Assembly: GCA_965153355.1 (NCBI GenBank)
Contig: OZ231127.1
Span: forward strand, 2,356,001-2,420,000
From: Flaccisagitta enflata
Lineage: Eukaryota > Chaetognatha > Sagittoidea > Aphragmophora
Length of the DNA stretch: 64,000 nt
Direction of reading: 5' to 3'
The notes under the pieces are model-generated. The model ran no database searches and was not told the origin of the DNA. It saw nothing but the letters and a program-made list of their open reading frames with translations. The stretch's first letter is position 1, and every line of letters starts with the position of its first letter. The translations under genes were made by a program, and so were the position numbers. Shown here one piece after another: positions 24,165-37,929 of the stretch.

Positions 24165-24725
24165 ATTTCCTTTCCTACTCCTGCCATTTCACTAGTCTGA
24201 CCATTATTGTTCCCCCACTCCCTTCTTCCTTCCATTTCACTAGCCTGACCAGTGACCACTATTGTTTCTCCTGTCCGTTTTACCTGCCTGGTCACCACTC
24301 TGACTGTTATTGGTCCCCCTAGGCTCTTTTTTCTTCCATTTCACCAGACTAACCAGTTCCCCCTGTCCTTTCTTCTTTCCATTTCACCAGACTGACTTTT
24401 ATTGTTCCCCCGGTCTTTTTCTCCTACCTGGTCACCGCTCTTGACTATCATTGTTTCCCCAGTCCCATCCTTCTGCCATTTCACTAGTATGACTGTTATT
24501 GGTTCCCCATTCCAATCTCCCTGCTATTTCATCAGTCTGACGATAATTGTTTCCCCAGTCCTTATTCTTTTGTATTTCACCTATCTGACTATTATTTGTC
24601 CCCCCCCCCCTCCTCCTTCCTGCCATTTCACCAATCTGACTTTTATTGGTCCCCCAATCCTTTTCTCCTGCCTGGTCACCACTCTGACTGTAATTGGTCC
24701 CCCAGGCTCTCTTTCCTGCCATGCC
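24165..24725. repeat. ~65-bp degenerate tandem repeat
   Basis: Eight or so units contain CCATTTCAC, a CTGAC word, TTATTG and TCCCCC. Spacing is irregular because of C-run changes. Confidence 0.75.
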
Positions 24726-24783
24726 AGTAGCTACCCTTGGAGTATGGAGAGACGTCTCTATTCCACTTTTCGTTCATTCTCAT

Positions 24784-25032
<249 letters not shown>

Positions 25033-25107
25033 CCTCGCGAAAGGTCACAAGATAAGGTCAGCAGTCAAACTTTATTCCAACAAATTTGTAATACGTGTCC
25101 AATGTGC

Positions 25108-25361
25108 TTTTTAGTCGCGTGCACGCGACTCTATGACTCGCTCTGCTGTTGGTTGGTCCGTTCGTTGGTCAGTCTGTCTGTCTGTCCGTCACGCTTAGCT
25201 TTTTTTTGTCGTTTTACATCATTTTACATCATTTTAAGTCATTTTATGTTATATCAAGACAATTTCCTTTTAGCCCTTTTGTGTTTTGGTCTTAAAGTTT
25301 TTTAGTCTTTTGGTCTTATGGTCTTAACAACCGCACGCGACTGTAAGGTGTTGGCCTTGTT
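25108..25361 (-). mobile_element. H-like B element
   Basis: The hairpin end (TTTTTAGTCGCGTGCACGCG) is at the left. The right end reads CCGCACGCGACTGTAAGGTG then TTGGCCTTGTT. The core has CATTTTAAGTC and TTTTGGTCTTA repeats. Confidence 0.8.
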
Positions 25362-26040
25362 TTTCAGGTATCCAAGTCTCGTATATTTTTGACCAGTTAC
25401 TGGCGCAAATACATTAACCAACAGGAACAAACTTAAAAGTTGTAAAATATTCATTCGCAAAATAGAAAAGAATTATCTGAAGTATAAAAGCAAGTCGCCT
25501 TGATGATGATTGAAGAAATTAGTGCATATTGAAGGAAATAGAATAAGTGGCAGTGACTTGATTTCAATAAAAGAAAATAACCAGGTAAACACAATGTCAT
25601 TTGTAATTGGTCATGTGCTCGTCATTTTGTAGTATTCACTTTTCAGTCCATTTTATTCAATTCCCGACCAAGATCTTTTTAAAAGATTGACTAAAAAGGC
25701 ATCAGCAGTATCTTGATACTGCAAAAAACTTCTCTAAAGTCCTTTAAAAGCGCTTTGAAAGAGGCGGGGTCCCACTGTAGTCTCAATTTCACCTATTGGG
25801 GAATTCTGGCCTCTTTTCGTAAGGGTAATATTGTTTCGACTTTCATAAAGTTGTAACAGATGTTGGATCACATTTTCTCATGCGTTTTCAGTCTTAGGCG
25901 TTTTCAGAGTTAGGTATCAGAACGTTGGTTTTCGCTTTAAATGGACTGGAACATTTTAATCCTGCGATTTCCTTTCTTTAATCCCTCCCTCTTTAATGCT
26001 AAAACTTCTCACTCAAATACACAAAGAAGTGTGCTGACAC
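25362..26040. other. No gene seen
   Basis: This is AT-rich unique-looking sequence. GGCGGGGTCCCACTGTA near 25763 resembles the right end of the pogo-like MITE at 36849-37024, but I find no matching left end. Confidence 0.5.
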
Positions 26041-26048
26041 GCACGCAC

Positions 26049-26326
<278 letters not shown>

Positions 26327-26440
26327 TGTATTCACAACCTTCCCGCCCACTTTGCATATTCAACCTCTTGTGAATGTCTGAAATTTCCTATGCACTCTCA
26401 TGAAATGATTTTCTTGTACGAATGAGTGCGCCATGACTTA

Positions 26441-27127
26441 AGGCGCGTTTCTAGTCACAGACAAATACGATTTAGATAGCAACTTGGACGCTCGCTCCTT
26501 CTTGTTTGCTTGCAGCGCTCACTCTACTCACTTGCGCACAGGTTTAGTCACTCACTTTGCTTGCTTGCTTGCAGCCCTCACTCTACTCACTTGCTCACAG
26601 GTTTAGTCACTCACTTTGCTTGCTTACTTGCAGCGCTCACTCTACTCACTTGCTCACAGGTTTAGTCACTCACTTTGCTTGCTTGCTTGCAGCGCTCACT
26701 CTACTCACTTGCTCACAGGTTTAGTCACTCACTTTGCTTGCTTACTTGCAGCGCTCACTCTACTCACTTGCTCACAGGTTTAGTCACTCACTTTGCTTGC
26801 TTGCTTGCAGCGCTCACTCTACTCACTTGCTCACAGGTTTAGTCACTCACTTTGCTTGCTTACTTGCAGCGCTCACTCTACTCACTTGCTCACAGGTTTA
26901 GTCACTCACATTGCTTGCTTGCTTGCAGCGCTCACTCTACTCACTTGCTCACAGGTTTAGTCACTCACTTTGCTTGCTTGCTTGCAGCGCTCAATCTACT
27001 CACTTGCTCACAGGTTTAGTCACTTTGCTTACTTGCTTGCAGCGCTTACTCTACTCACTTGCTCACAGGTTTAGTCACTCACTTTGCTTGCTTGCTTGCA
27101 GCGCTCTCCTCAAGTGAAACCACGCCT
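26441..27127 (+). mobile_element. G element 3 with ~60-bp internal tandem array
   Basis: The left end AGGCGCGTTTCTAGTCACAG and right end GTGAAACCACGCC are flanked by TTA on both sides. The interior is almost entirely ten units of about 60 bp sharing GCGCTCACTCTACTCACTTG, CTCACAGGTTTAGTCACTCA and (CTTG)n. TTA duplication fits PIF/Harbinger insertion. Confidence 0.75.
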
Positions 27128-27461
27128 TAAAAAAAATCCTTGAAATTTGGTGGAGACAGACCCCAAAGTCCTTCTAAAAGTAGTAGAGACAGGCTCTGAA
27201 GGATCCTTAAGAGAAACCTTAGTAGAAACACACCCTAACGGCTTCACATGATTTAGTGGAAACACACCCATAAGGCTCCTAGGCAGAAAATCCTTAATTT
27301 CAAGAAATTAGGCCGGACCGAAGGAAGGAAGGTTCTTTTTTCTCAAATGAGGTTTTTCTTTCCTTTCAAACATGAGAAATGAATGAAAGAAAAAGAAAAA
27401 ACGCTTAGTGCAATTTAAAGGAGAATGTTATAGAGAAGGAAAGTTAAGGCGGGGGGAAATG

Positions 27462-27465
<4 letters not shown>

Positions 27466-27545
<80 letters not shown>

Positions 27546-27566
27546 CAGACCGACAAAGAGACAGTC

Positions 27567-27611
<45 letters not shown>

Positions 27612-27612
27612 G
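27466..27612. repeat. (GA)n then (ACAG)n
   Basis: A pure GA run to 27541 is followed by an ACAG run at about 27565-27612. Confidence 0.95.
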
Positions 27613-27759
27613 CAAAAGCAATGGAGGCAATGAGACTATCTCAATGAGACAGAGAAACAGAGAAAGGGACAGAATGACAATGACACAGATGCATAGTCGT
27701 AGAGAGACAGATAGATAAACAGTAAGAAAATGACATGTGAGACAGAAACACACAGAAAA

Positions 27760-27909
27760 AACAAAGCCGGATACACGGCAATCCAGTCGCGGACGGTTGG
27801 GCAAGAGCAGTAATGCAAAAATCGCTCGCAATTCAGAAATGTTACCTACCGACCAACGGACGGACCGACCGACATGAGAAGGTGTAGAGTCGCATGTCTG
27901 CGACTAAAA
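27760..27909 (+). mobile_element. H-like C element
   Basis: It begins AACAAAGCCGGATACACGGC, has CCAGTCGCGGACGGTTGGGC near the 5' end and (GACC)n, and ends GAGTCGCATGTCTGCGACTA then AAAA. The hairpin 3' arm GTCTGCGACT and the 5' motif AGTCGCGGAC match except for one change. Confidence 0.8.
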
Positions 27910-28526
27910 ATTACACTCTACGCACGAAGACAGTAAGACAGACAGATCTATGGATAGACATGAGAACAGACAAACTTATGGATAGATAGTAGAACAGACA
28001 AATCTATGGATAGACATGAGAAGAAGAGTCATAGCAGACCGCAAATTTATGCAAATGGATGGATAATGGTGCAAAGTTCAGTTTGCATTTTTAAGTCGCA
28101 TCGGCGGTTTGGTCGAGGCTCGAAAGATGAGAATCGCACTTGCATATAATGTCTATCTTCCTTCTTTTTGAATATTCCGTAATACTATTCTGGTTAAAAA
28201 CATCATATGTACTTACTGAAAAAATGTGTGTACCAATGAGGCAGTTTATAACAGCGTCGAGAAATTCAATGTAATTTACTTCGGCTATAGTTTCAGCGAA
28301 GTGCCATCCGTAGGATCATTTTGTTACAGAGCTTTCGAATGATCATGGATTTTCCTGTGTTTTTTCGTTCATTTTTTTGAATGTGAAACATTGACAAACG
28401 TCTAGTAATCTCTCTTTTTACTTTTTTGCTATGATCTCATGGCAATGTTTGGGGAGGAAAAGTCTGTCGCTTAGGATATGTGAGAAATATCTCAATTCTT
28501 ACAGGAAAAATAGCAAAGCTTGTATC
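27910..28526. other. No gene seen
   Basis: It starts with three diverged copies of GAACAGACAAATCTATGGAT-like sequence (27960-28020). AT-rich sequence without a supported exon follows. Confidence 0.5.
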
Positions 28527-28611
28527 ACTATCAGTTTTATTCCGGGAAGGATAATAAGCACTCGGCTCAGCATTGGATTAAAACATTGTGTTTTCATCTT
28601 ATCTTGTAAAT
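28527..28611 (+). repeat. ~85-bp flank repeat, copy 1
   Basis: AGTTTTATTCCGGGAAGGAT, AATAAGCACTCGGCTCAGCA and GTTTTCATCTTATCTTGTAA recur with few changes at 28845-28925. Each copy lies directly upstream of an H-like element. Confidence 0.88.
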
Positions 28612-28612
28612 A

Positions 28613-28835
28613 AAACAAGGCCAACCCCTAAAAGTCGCGTGTGAGACCTACATCTAGAATGACTTAGAATGACCTAGATTGACTTAGAATGATGTAGTAT
28701 ATTCTTAAATGACCTAAAATGACTTAAAGAAATAAAATTGATAAAAAAAAGTATAAGTGACGGACCGAAAGACAAACCAACGGACGGGTGGACAGACAAA
28801 GCGGGGTGTAGAGTCACGTTCACGCAACAGAAACA
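28613..28835 (+). mobile_element. H-like B element
   Basis: It begins AACAAGGCCAACCCCTAAAA then GTCGCGTGTGAG and has a core of TAGAATGACT-like decamers. It ends GAGTCACGTTCACGCAACAG, a partly decayed hairpin. Confidence 0.78.
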
Positions 28836-28844
28836 ACAAAGGTT

Positions 28845-28923
28845 GTCTCAGTTTTATTCCAGGAAGAATAATAAGCACTCAACTCAGCATTGGAAAGAAT
28901 AAAGTGTTTTCATCTTATCTTGT
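28845..28923 (+). repeat. ~85-bp flank repeat, copy 2
   Basis: This is the partner of 28527-28611. The order on the plus strand is flank, B element, flank, A element. Confidence 0.88.
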
Positions 28924-29140
28924 AACAAGGCCGGATACACGGCTACCGAAGTCGCGTGCGGGTGGGCAGGGGCCATATTTGAGGTCCCTAGACCATTTAG
29001 GCAGTATCAGTGGGGTCAAGAAAATAAAATCATAAAAAAGTAAAACGTGACCGACTGACCGACTGACCAACCAACCAACGAACCAATGGACGGACGGACG
29101 GACAAAGCGGGTTGTAGAGTCGCGTGCACGCAACTAAAAA
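28924..29140 (+). mobile_element. H-like A element, complete
   Basis: It begins AACAAGGCCGGATACACGGC then TACCGAAGTCGCGTGCGGG. The tetranucleotide repeat contains a GGACGGACGGAC segment. The hairpin end is GAGTCGCGTGCACGCAACTA then AAAA, with one arm mismatch. Confidence 0.82.
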
Positions 29141-29339
29141 GAAATGAGACCACGAGGCTCTTCCTAATTGCTACAAGGCTCATTAACATGACAAGTTGCG
29201 ATTGTTTTTTTCTTTTCTGATATGATGATTAAAGAAATTAACTTGATATAGATTAAAAGAATTATGAGGCACCGTCTCTTGTCTTAGTGACAATTGATGA
29301 GACGGGAAGAAAATGCGTGTCTTCAGAAATCTTCTTAGA

Positions 29340-29594
29340 TTTTTCGTCGCGTGCTACGCGACTCTACAGGCCACTTCGTCGGTCCGTTGGTCCGTCCGTC
29401 GGTCCGTCCTTCACAAATTGGTTTTGAAGGCATCTTTTTGTGGTTTTTACATATTTAAGCAATCGAGAACACAGTGGGAGGTGGGATCCACTAATTTTAA
29501 GGTCATTTTAAGAATCTAAGTCTGTCTGCCTGTCTGTCTGTCTAACCTTTTGTGAAAATACCGACGCACGCGACTCAGGTCTAATGACCTTGTT
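29340..29594 (-). mobile_element. H-like B element
   Basis: It begins TTTTTCGTCGCGTGCTACGC (hairpin end, one change) and has GTCGGTCCGTTGGTCCGTCC. It ends CGACGCACGCGACTCAGGTC then TAATGACCTTGTTT. Confidence 0.72.
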
Positions 29595-29969
29595 TAGTCT
29601 ATAAGAGGGTTTGTGCGTAGTGCGTGGAGCGGCGCCAAAGCGCACCCGCTATGAAGGCGCCTATAGAGACTTAGAACTTGCAGTCCCATAAGCGGTAGTT
29701 TCACTTTAAGGCATGATGTTGCCCAGTCTGTTGGTATGCGCTTCAGTGGAGCTCAACTGGACGATGGTGAGTAGATTGTCCATAACAATGTTTTTTCGTT
29801 GAAGCGATAATTAAGGGTAAGTGTTGTAGGTGTACCGCCCCTGCCCGGCCTCTCAACACTTAAACGTTAATATATCTAATTTTTTCATTTTCTTCGTTTC
29901 CTTTCCCGAATTTTCAATCCTCTTCTTGGCCTTTCCTTTTGGATAACAAATCAGGTAAGACAGTTTACC
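29595..29969. other. No gene seen
   Basis: This is unique-looking sequence. A few GT sites lie in a donor-like context (CAGGTAAG near 29953), but no flanking open frame makes an exon. Confidence 0.5.
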
Positions 29970-30165
29970 TTTTTAGATGCGTCCGTCAGGAACGCATCGC
30001 TATAAGTGGGTCTGTCCGTCCGTCGGTCCGTCCGTCCGTCCGTCCGTCGGTCCGTCCATCCGTCCGTCCGTCCGTCCGTCCGTCCGTCCGTCCGTCCGTC
30101 CGTCCGTCCGTCCGTCCGTCCGTCCGTCCGTCCGTCCGTCCGTCCGTTACGCCTGTGCAAAAACC
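29970..30165 (-). mobile_element. H-like F element with alternative hairpin
   Basis: The end reads TTTTAGATGCGTCCGTCAGG then AACGCATCGCTATAAG. Its arms GATGCGT and ACGCATC pair perfectly but differ from the usual AGTCGCG/CGCGACT. A (GTCC)n tract to 30146 follows, in the usual place. The other end is not recognisable, so the right border is approximate. Confidence 0.6.
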
Positions 30166-30204
30166 GCGTTTCTTGGCTTGTTTTTTTGGCAAATGGAAAT
30201 GATA

Positions 30205-30600
30205 CGCACTAAGCCGTCGATTCTCAGCTAGATTTTTCTTCACTTGTTTGGCTGTTTAGCCAATGTTCCAAAATTCTCAATTAGGAATGACTGAAATGTT
30301 TTTCACATTCTCGGTGAATTGACAGGAACATGAACGACCCAAGTTACGCTTCTGTGTCCTTTTTTAAACGGACCATTTTAAAATTCATACAATCACAGAA
30401 GGCCAACTGCTTTCGATACGATATCCTTCTTTAACGGAAAGGATTTGAATAAGGTCTAGTGAGCTGTATTATTGTGACTTGACATCGTTCCGTGACAGCT
30501 GTGACATCTCTGATATGGCGGTGCCCTGAAGCCGTGTAAATTCACATGTCGCTGCTTGTATATTTTCCTGAATATCTGTCGTTACGCTTGTTTGTCTGTC
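30205..30600. other. No gene seen
   Basis: This is unique-looking sequence between the F element and a very long pyrimidine tract. I can support no feature in it. Confidence 0.45.
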
Positions 30601-30617
30601 AGTCCGTGTGCCTATCT

Positions 30618-31548
<931 letters not shown>

Positions 31549-31860
31549 AATCATTTGCCGAAATAGTTCGAAAAAAATGATTGATGACTTTTCTCTTCTC
31601 TTCTCCTTCTCTCCATCGTTTTTTCCCAGAAATCATTACACAACAGACAGACAGAGAGATACACCGACAAACAGACACACTGACAGACCGACGAACCAAC
31701 AGCCTATCAGACTATTTAATGTTGACATGGCTTTTCTGACCATTTACGCCATTTTCTAATGTTGATAAGACTTTTTATGTAATTTGCGTCATTTAAGCCA
31801 TTTACACTATTTTTCAGTGAGGATAATTCCTATGATTGGATCTTGCTCGGGAATGAATAA

Positions 31861-32129
31861 AGCAGATAATAAAAGTAACGATTTAAACTAATATTATCAA
31901 TAACAAGGCCGGATACACGGCTGGCCAAGTCGCGTGCGGGTGGGCAGGGGCAGTGATGAAATAGACCAGCTGGGCAGTTGGGCAGGGGCTGTAACCCCAA
32001 AACCGCCCGTAAACGTCGAAAAAGCTAAGTGTCACCGACCGACCTACCGACAGACAGACGGACAGAGTGGGTTGTAGAGTCGCGTGCACGCGACTAAAAA
32101 GCAGATAATAGAAGTAATAATTTAAACTA
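31861..32129. repeat. 30-bp direct repeats around an H-like A element
   Basis: AGCAGATAAT, AAGTAA and TTTAAACTA occur at 31861-31890 and again, with a few substitutions, at 32100-32129. They flank the element at 31902-32100. Confidence 0.8.
31902..32100 (+). mobile_element. H-like A element, complete
   Basis: It begins AACAAGGCCGGATACACGGC. AGTCGCGTGCGGGTGGGCAG lies near the 5' end, and the end reads GAGTCGCGTGCACGCGACTA then AAAA. The hairpin is perfect: AGTCGCGTG pairs with CACGCGACT. Confidence 0.85.
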
Positions 32130-32249
32130 CTGTAAACGTACTGTTACGCATGCAAAATGCTGGTCGATTAAAAGCCCCCGAAAATATAAAATATATCGAG
32201 GTTATTCACATGAAAAACATGTGGGACATTTCAACAGAATTGATCAACG

Positions 32250-32345
32250 AGACATAAGAGAAGGAAAAGACAAAACGACAAAAAGACATAAGAGAAGGAA
32301 AAGACAAAAAGACAAAAAGACAAAAAGACAAAAGACGAAAGGATA
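32250..32345. repeat. (AAAAGACA)n short repeat
   Basis: AAAAGACA octamers and a duplicated CATAAGAGAAGGAAAAGACA segment. Confidence 0.8.
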
Positions 32346-32394
32346 CTTAACTGAGACGAGAAGAGAATCAACAGTGCGACGATACAACAACGAC

Positions 32395-32840
32395 AATTGA
32401 CGACAATGACAACGATGACTACGATGACAACGAGGACGACAATGACAACGATAACGACAATGACAACGATGACGACAATGACGACGCCAACGACAATGAC
32501 GACGCCAACGACAATGACAACGCCAACGACAATGACAATGACAACGATGACGACAATGGCAACGATGACGACCATGACGACGAAAACGACAATGACAATG
32601 CTGACGGCAGCGACAATGATGACGACCGGCTGACAACGCTGTCAACAATGACGATGCTGATAACGATAACAACGCTAACGACAATGACAACCATAACGAC
32701 ATTGTCAACGATGACAACGACAACGACATTGACGGCGATGCCAACGATGCCAACGACAACGACATTGACGACGATGACAACGACAACGACATTGACGACG
32801 ATGACAACGACAACGACATTGACAACGCTGACAACGACAG
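32395..32840. repeat. (GACAAT/GACAAC)n hexamer tract
   Basis: GACAATGACAAC, GATGAC and ACGCCAACGACA units repeat for about 450 bp. Long Thr/Met, Val/Ile and Ser/Leu frames are compositional. Confidence 0.9.
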
Positions 32841-32954
32841 ACGACGTTAGAGAAGAATGACAAGGTTGACTTTTTCATGGCCTTGTCAAAAAGTTGCCGT
32901 CTTAGCAGAATTGAGGAAGAGAAGATTCGTCGCACTGGCGAATGAAATCAAGAT

Positions 32955-33265
32955 AAACCGAAAATGAAATGAGGGAGCTCACTCGGCTCAGGAGAGTCAG
33001 GAGAATGAAATCAAGTTCACATAAGAATGGAATGAAGCAGCTCACTCAGCTCAGGAGAGTCAGGGGAATGAAATTAAGACCACGTAAGAATGGAATGAGG
33101 CAGCTCACCCGACTCAAGAGAGTCAGGAGGATGAAATCAAGTCCACATAAGAACGAAATGAGGCAGCTCATTTCGCTCAGAAGGGTCAGGGCAGTGAAAT
33201 TAAGACCACCCATCAATGAAATGAGGGAGCTCACTCGGCTCATGAGAGTCAGGAGAATGAAATGA
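32955..33265 (+). repeat. ~62-bp tandem repeat
   Basis: About five units share GAATGAAATCAAG, GAATGGAATGAGGCAGCTCA and CTCAGGAGAGTCAGGAG. Confidence 0.85.
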
Positions 33266-33354
33266 GAATGAAATGAATCTTAGTAATTTTAGATGGTTTA
33301 CAAGACATTTCATTGCGCAACGAACAAGTTTTTCTTGGCTGTTGACCAGTTTCT

Positions 33355-33545
33355 CCCTCTTTGACCCTCAGCCCTATTAAGTGGCCACTTGACCCCTTTC
33401 CCCACCCCCTCCCCATCTATGACCCTCACCCCTAACCTCTTTCCCCACCCCCTCCCCATCTATGACCCTCACCCCTGACCCCTTTCCCCACCCCCTCCCC
33501 ATCTATGACTCTCACAGCCTCACCCCTGACCCCTCCCCCCATCTT
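33355..33545. repeat. ~50-bp C-rich tandem repeat
   Basis: TATGACCCTCACCCCTGACC and CCTTTCCCCACCCCCTCCCC recur three to four times. Confidence 0.8.
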
Positions 33546-33655
33546 CCCATTTGATTCTCGCTCGACTCTCCATAAAACGACCCTCATGACCTTGACTTGA
33601 CGTGACGCTCCCTTTACCAAATTTATCTACTACTCTTTGTTCCCTATGGTATGCG

Positions 33656-34040
33656 TTTTTAGGTGCGCCATAGCACCTCTATAAGAGCCACTATCTGTCG
33701 GTCGTTTGGCTGGTTGGTTGGTCGGTCGGTCACGCTCTAGTTGAAAATCGCAGTTGAAAACTCATCCTGTTCTTCATCCAAGTTACTCGTCATTTCATCC
33801 AATATCATATTCTTCTACGGTTAGGTCAATAGAGCTTGGGACATGTCTGATAGAGCTCGGAATAGGTCTGATAGAGCTTGGGATAGGTCTAGAAATTCAT
33901 GTTTCTTATCACTTCATTCATTATCATATTCATCCACGATAAGGACGATAAAGCTTGGAATAGGTCTGATAGAGATGGGGATAGGTCTAAGAATCAATAA
34001 CGCCGGTGCACCATATTAGCCCGTGTATCCGACCTTGTTC
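33656..34040 (-). mobile_element. H-like E element with AGGTGC hairpin
   Basis: The left end is TTTTTAGGTGCGCCATAGCA then CCTCTATAAG. Its arms AGGTGC and GCACCT replace the usual stem. (GGTC)n follows. The right end is CGCCGGTGCACCATATTAGC then CCGTGTATCCGACCTTGTT, so the motif near the far end also carries GGTGC. The core repeats GTCTGATAGAGCTTGGGATA-like units. Confidence 0.75.
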
Positions 34041-34640
34041 TTAGCTCCCCAACTCAAATCTCCTTCTCAAGATATGTTTCACTCCCCCCCCCCTCCGCCC
34101 CCCTTCCCAACCTGACCGTATTTCTCAATTCTCAGTGATCCAAAGGCACATTCACCGATTCCAATGCTGACCCTCCTTCTTTGCCAAATGGTTTCGGTGT
34201 TACTGTGGGTCTGTGTGACCCTCCTCCTTAAAAAGTTCCAAATCATCCGTGGCATGCAGTTGATGAAAAAAGGCGCATGGTTCCGTACCAGTTGTTTCTC
34301 AGCATTGGTGTTTGCTTTCTCCTGAACTAGTAAATTTCCCTCTAAGTCTATTAACAAGGCTATCATGACACTGTAATTTCAGGGGATTACATAAGCAATA
34401 TACAAAGATTATATCCCCCATAAAAGATATTTCAAAATGTCAGTATCACAATGGAAATATTATGCATAAAATACAAAGGCACCCTCCTCAGAAAGTAGCA
34501 TTTTCATCCTTTCTTTTCAGTTTTGATTTTTCACCCCATCTTGGGTCATGTGATGAAGAATAAGTTGCATTCGCATTAAAGTGATTCAATGTCTTTGGAT
34601 GCTCACGAGCCTCACATTCTAGTTCATCCTTCTCATGTCG
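34041..34640. other. No supported gene
   Basis: A minus-strand open frame of 95 codons (34079-34366) has an acceptor-like TTACAG upstream but no recognisable domain and no donor that fits. I leave it uncalled. Confidence 0.45.
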
Positions 34641-34744
34641 CTCCTTTTATTTTCCCCGGTCAAGATTTATCTTTCTTTCTCCCTTAAATGTAAAGTATTT
34701 CCGTCTGTCCATCCGTCCATTTATCCATGCATTTGCCTTTTTCA

Positions 34745-35360
<616 letters not shown>

Positions 35361-35593
35361 CCTTCGTCGTCGTTGATGTTGAGATTTCGCAACGGATTGT
35401 GAGTGGATTTTGGTTGTTGACCTTTTGGGTCACATTTCCACGACTCATTTCCTTTTGCAACTCACCCACTTTATCACCACCCACCAGTCAACACCCACCG
35501 CCACCACTCACCGCTACCACCACCACAAGTGCCACCAGGCCACGTATACCAATAAAGGCAGCTAATCGCCGTGGTAAAAAAGTTGTAAACGCT

Positions 35594-35863
<270 letters not shown>

Positions 35864-36531
35864 TGAGAAAGAGACTCTGCTGCTAGCATACACATTGCAC
35901 AATCATTATCTTTGACAATTTGAAGTTCATGTAGACTTCAATTAACTCAATTCCTCATTTTTGGGAAAAATGCCAAAAATGTGAAAAACAACCCAAAAGA
36001 TCGAATTTTCGAATCTTCGACTTTTTTCTCAACTACTCACACCCACCACCACCACTCACATCTTACGACCCAACACTCACCGCTCACCACCACCTCTCAC
36101 CACTCGACACTCACCACCACCACTTTATACCGTCGCCTTTCCTCCATTCCTTGGGCCATGGCTAATGTGACATTCACCATTGTTTTGCGTCTTTGCTTTG
36201 CATTGTTGTTTTGCGTCTTTGCTTTGCATTGTTGTTTTTCATTGTTGCTTTGTATCTCTATTTTTCATTGTTGTTTTGAATCATAAACTTATCACTCTTT
36301 CCTCGAAAGCTCTATCCAAATGATCTTTTTTGGGGGCATATTTCAGTATTACTCTTAGACTATCGTTGGTAAACTGGACACAACACATTACAAAGTCAAG
36401 CTGGTGTAACATCATCGTCGATGGTTTGAGTTTTTATCAACCGTGATTGCAAGGGTGTATAAAATTGAGTCGCTATTGATTCCCCCCCCCTGCCTTTCAT
36501 TTTCTTCTCCGCAACGCCTCACATCGTATTC
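35864..36531. other. No gene seen; CAC-rich stretch
   Basis: 36018-36125 is rich in CACCAC and ACTCACCAC words. 36175-36280 repeats TTGCGTCTTTGCTTTGCATT. I see no exon. Confidence 0.5.
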
Positions 36532-36597
36532 TAGAATCTATGATTTTCTTCCCCATAAAGCAATAAAACAGTGTAGTTAAGGTTAAGATAGTGTTAA
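36532..36597 (+). repeat. Dispersed 65-bp repeat, copy 1
   Basis: GAATCTATGATTTTCTTCCC, CATAAAGCAATAAAACAG and GTTAAGGTT match 61572-61640. The identity of this repeat is unknown. Confidence 0.75.
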
Positions 36598-36848
36598 ATT
36601 GTGTTTTTCTAATCAGTTTTTATGATTTGGTACAGCAAAAGTTATATTTTCCCCAAATTTTCCCCCTTTGATTTCCTTCCCCATCTCCAAACCCCCCACC
36701 CTCAAGGGGGGGGAGGAGGGGAAAACTCTATAATACAGGCCTGTGTGGTGGTGATCGGTACAATGATTGAGTTCCACAACCCGCTGCTGTGATGGACTGC
36801 TAGGGAACATCTTTATCATAAACTATAGTTCATAATTATTTATGTATA

Positions 36849-37024
36849 CAGTTGAACCCTGCTCCAACAAACCCGCTACCAACAGGATTCTGCCTATAAC
36901 AGATGCAAATTCATAGTCCCTTCACGTTAATTTCTTTTATTTCCTTTTAGGCAATAACAGAAGTCCGCTTATAACAGATTATAATCATTAGTCCCCTAAA
37001 ATCCGTTAGAGCGGGGTTCCACTG
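36849..37024. mobile_element. Pogo/Tigger-like MITE
   Basis: Left CAGTTGAACCCTGCTCCAAC and right GTTAGAGCGGGGTTCCACTG are imperfect inverted ends of the form seen in pogo-type Tc1/mariner MITEs. TA precedes the left end, but the right flank reads AG, so one duplication base has probably mutated. ATAACAGA words are arranged inversely inside. Confidence 0.65.
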
Positions 37025-37177
37025 AGGTATATTTATAGGTATTCCTAGGTAATCTTTTTGTGTATAGTCCTGTCTCATTCTTTTGGTTGGTGATTAGTTC
37101 CCATGATTAGCTGATGACCTTTTGTGCAGTGCATTCTTACATGAAAGTAAGATATGCAGGGAGAGTGGCATGAGAGG

Positions 37178-37285
37178 CCACAGAGGTTCACATAAGGCCA
37201 CATTAGGCCACATTAGGCCACATAAGGCAACATAAGGCCACATAAGGTAACATAAGGCCACAAAAAGTCACATAGGGTCACAGCA
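37178..37285 (+). repeat. (CACATAAGGC)n short repeat
   Basis: CACATAAGGCCA and variants are repeated about nine times. Confidence 0.8.
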
Positions 37286-37422
37286 AGGCCAGTGTTATCG
37301 ACGCGAACTTTTCTTTTCTTTTCTCGTGGCGGATATGACCAAAGGTTGCGACGCCATTTGCAGACCCGATTGCAACTCATTTTCGGTCCCATCGACGTTG
37401 ACAGCCGCGGTTATGACACTGA

Positions 37423-37721
37423 GGGCGTGTTTCTAGTGAAGATGAAAAACGCGTTTGAACCCGTGAAACGCGATAACAGCGTGAACACATATTCAAAAAT
37501 TTCAACCGTCGGGAGTGAGCGAAGTGAGTGAGTGAGTGAGTGAGTGAGTGAGTGAGTGAGTGAGTGAGCGAGCCCGTGAACGGAGCGAGCGAGCGAAGCG
37601 AGCGTAGCAAAGCGGAGCGCTGCGAAGCGAGTGAGCGGAGTGAGCGGTGCGAGCGAACGAACGTAGCGAGCGACCGAGTGGCAGGTTCAAAACGCGATCG
37701 TCTTTGACTAGAAACGTCCCC
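37423..37721 (+). mobile_element. G element 4, TGA duplication
   Basis: It begins GGGCGTGTTTCTAGTGAAGA and ends GACTAGAAACGTCCCC. TGA flanks both sides (37420-37422, 37722-37724). The interior has (GTGA)n and GCGAGCGAGCGAAGCGAGCG-like words. Confidence 0.82.
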
Positions 37722-37929
37722 TGATGGTTCCAGTCATGGTGGCGGTGGCTGTGAAGGACCTTCACTGAAGGGTACCTCCACCATGTGTGATAAGAGTGGC
37801 GTTGGTAGAGATGGTGTCGGCGGGTGCGGTGACGCTGAATGTTCCAGTCATGGTGGCGCTTGCTGTGACGATGCCTGCGCGGGGGCTGACAGAAGTAGTG
37901 GTGATGTTGGCAATTGGCAAAGATGGTGT

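Noticed and set aside
34079-34366. 95-codon minus-strand frame
   Set aside because: Its Gly-rich end comes from a C run, no domain is recognisable and no donor fits.
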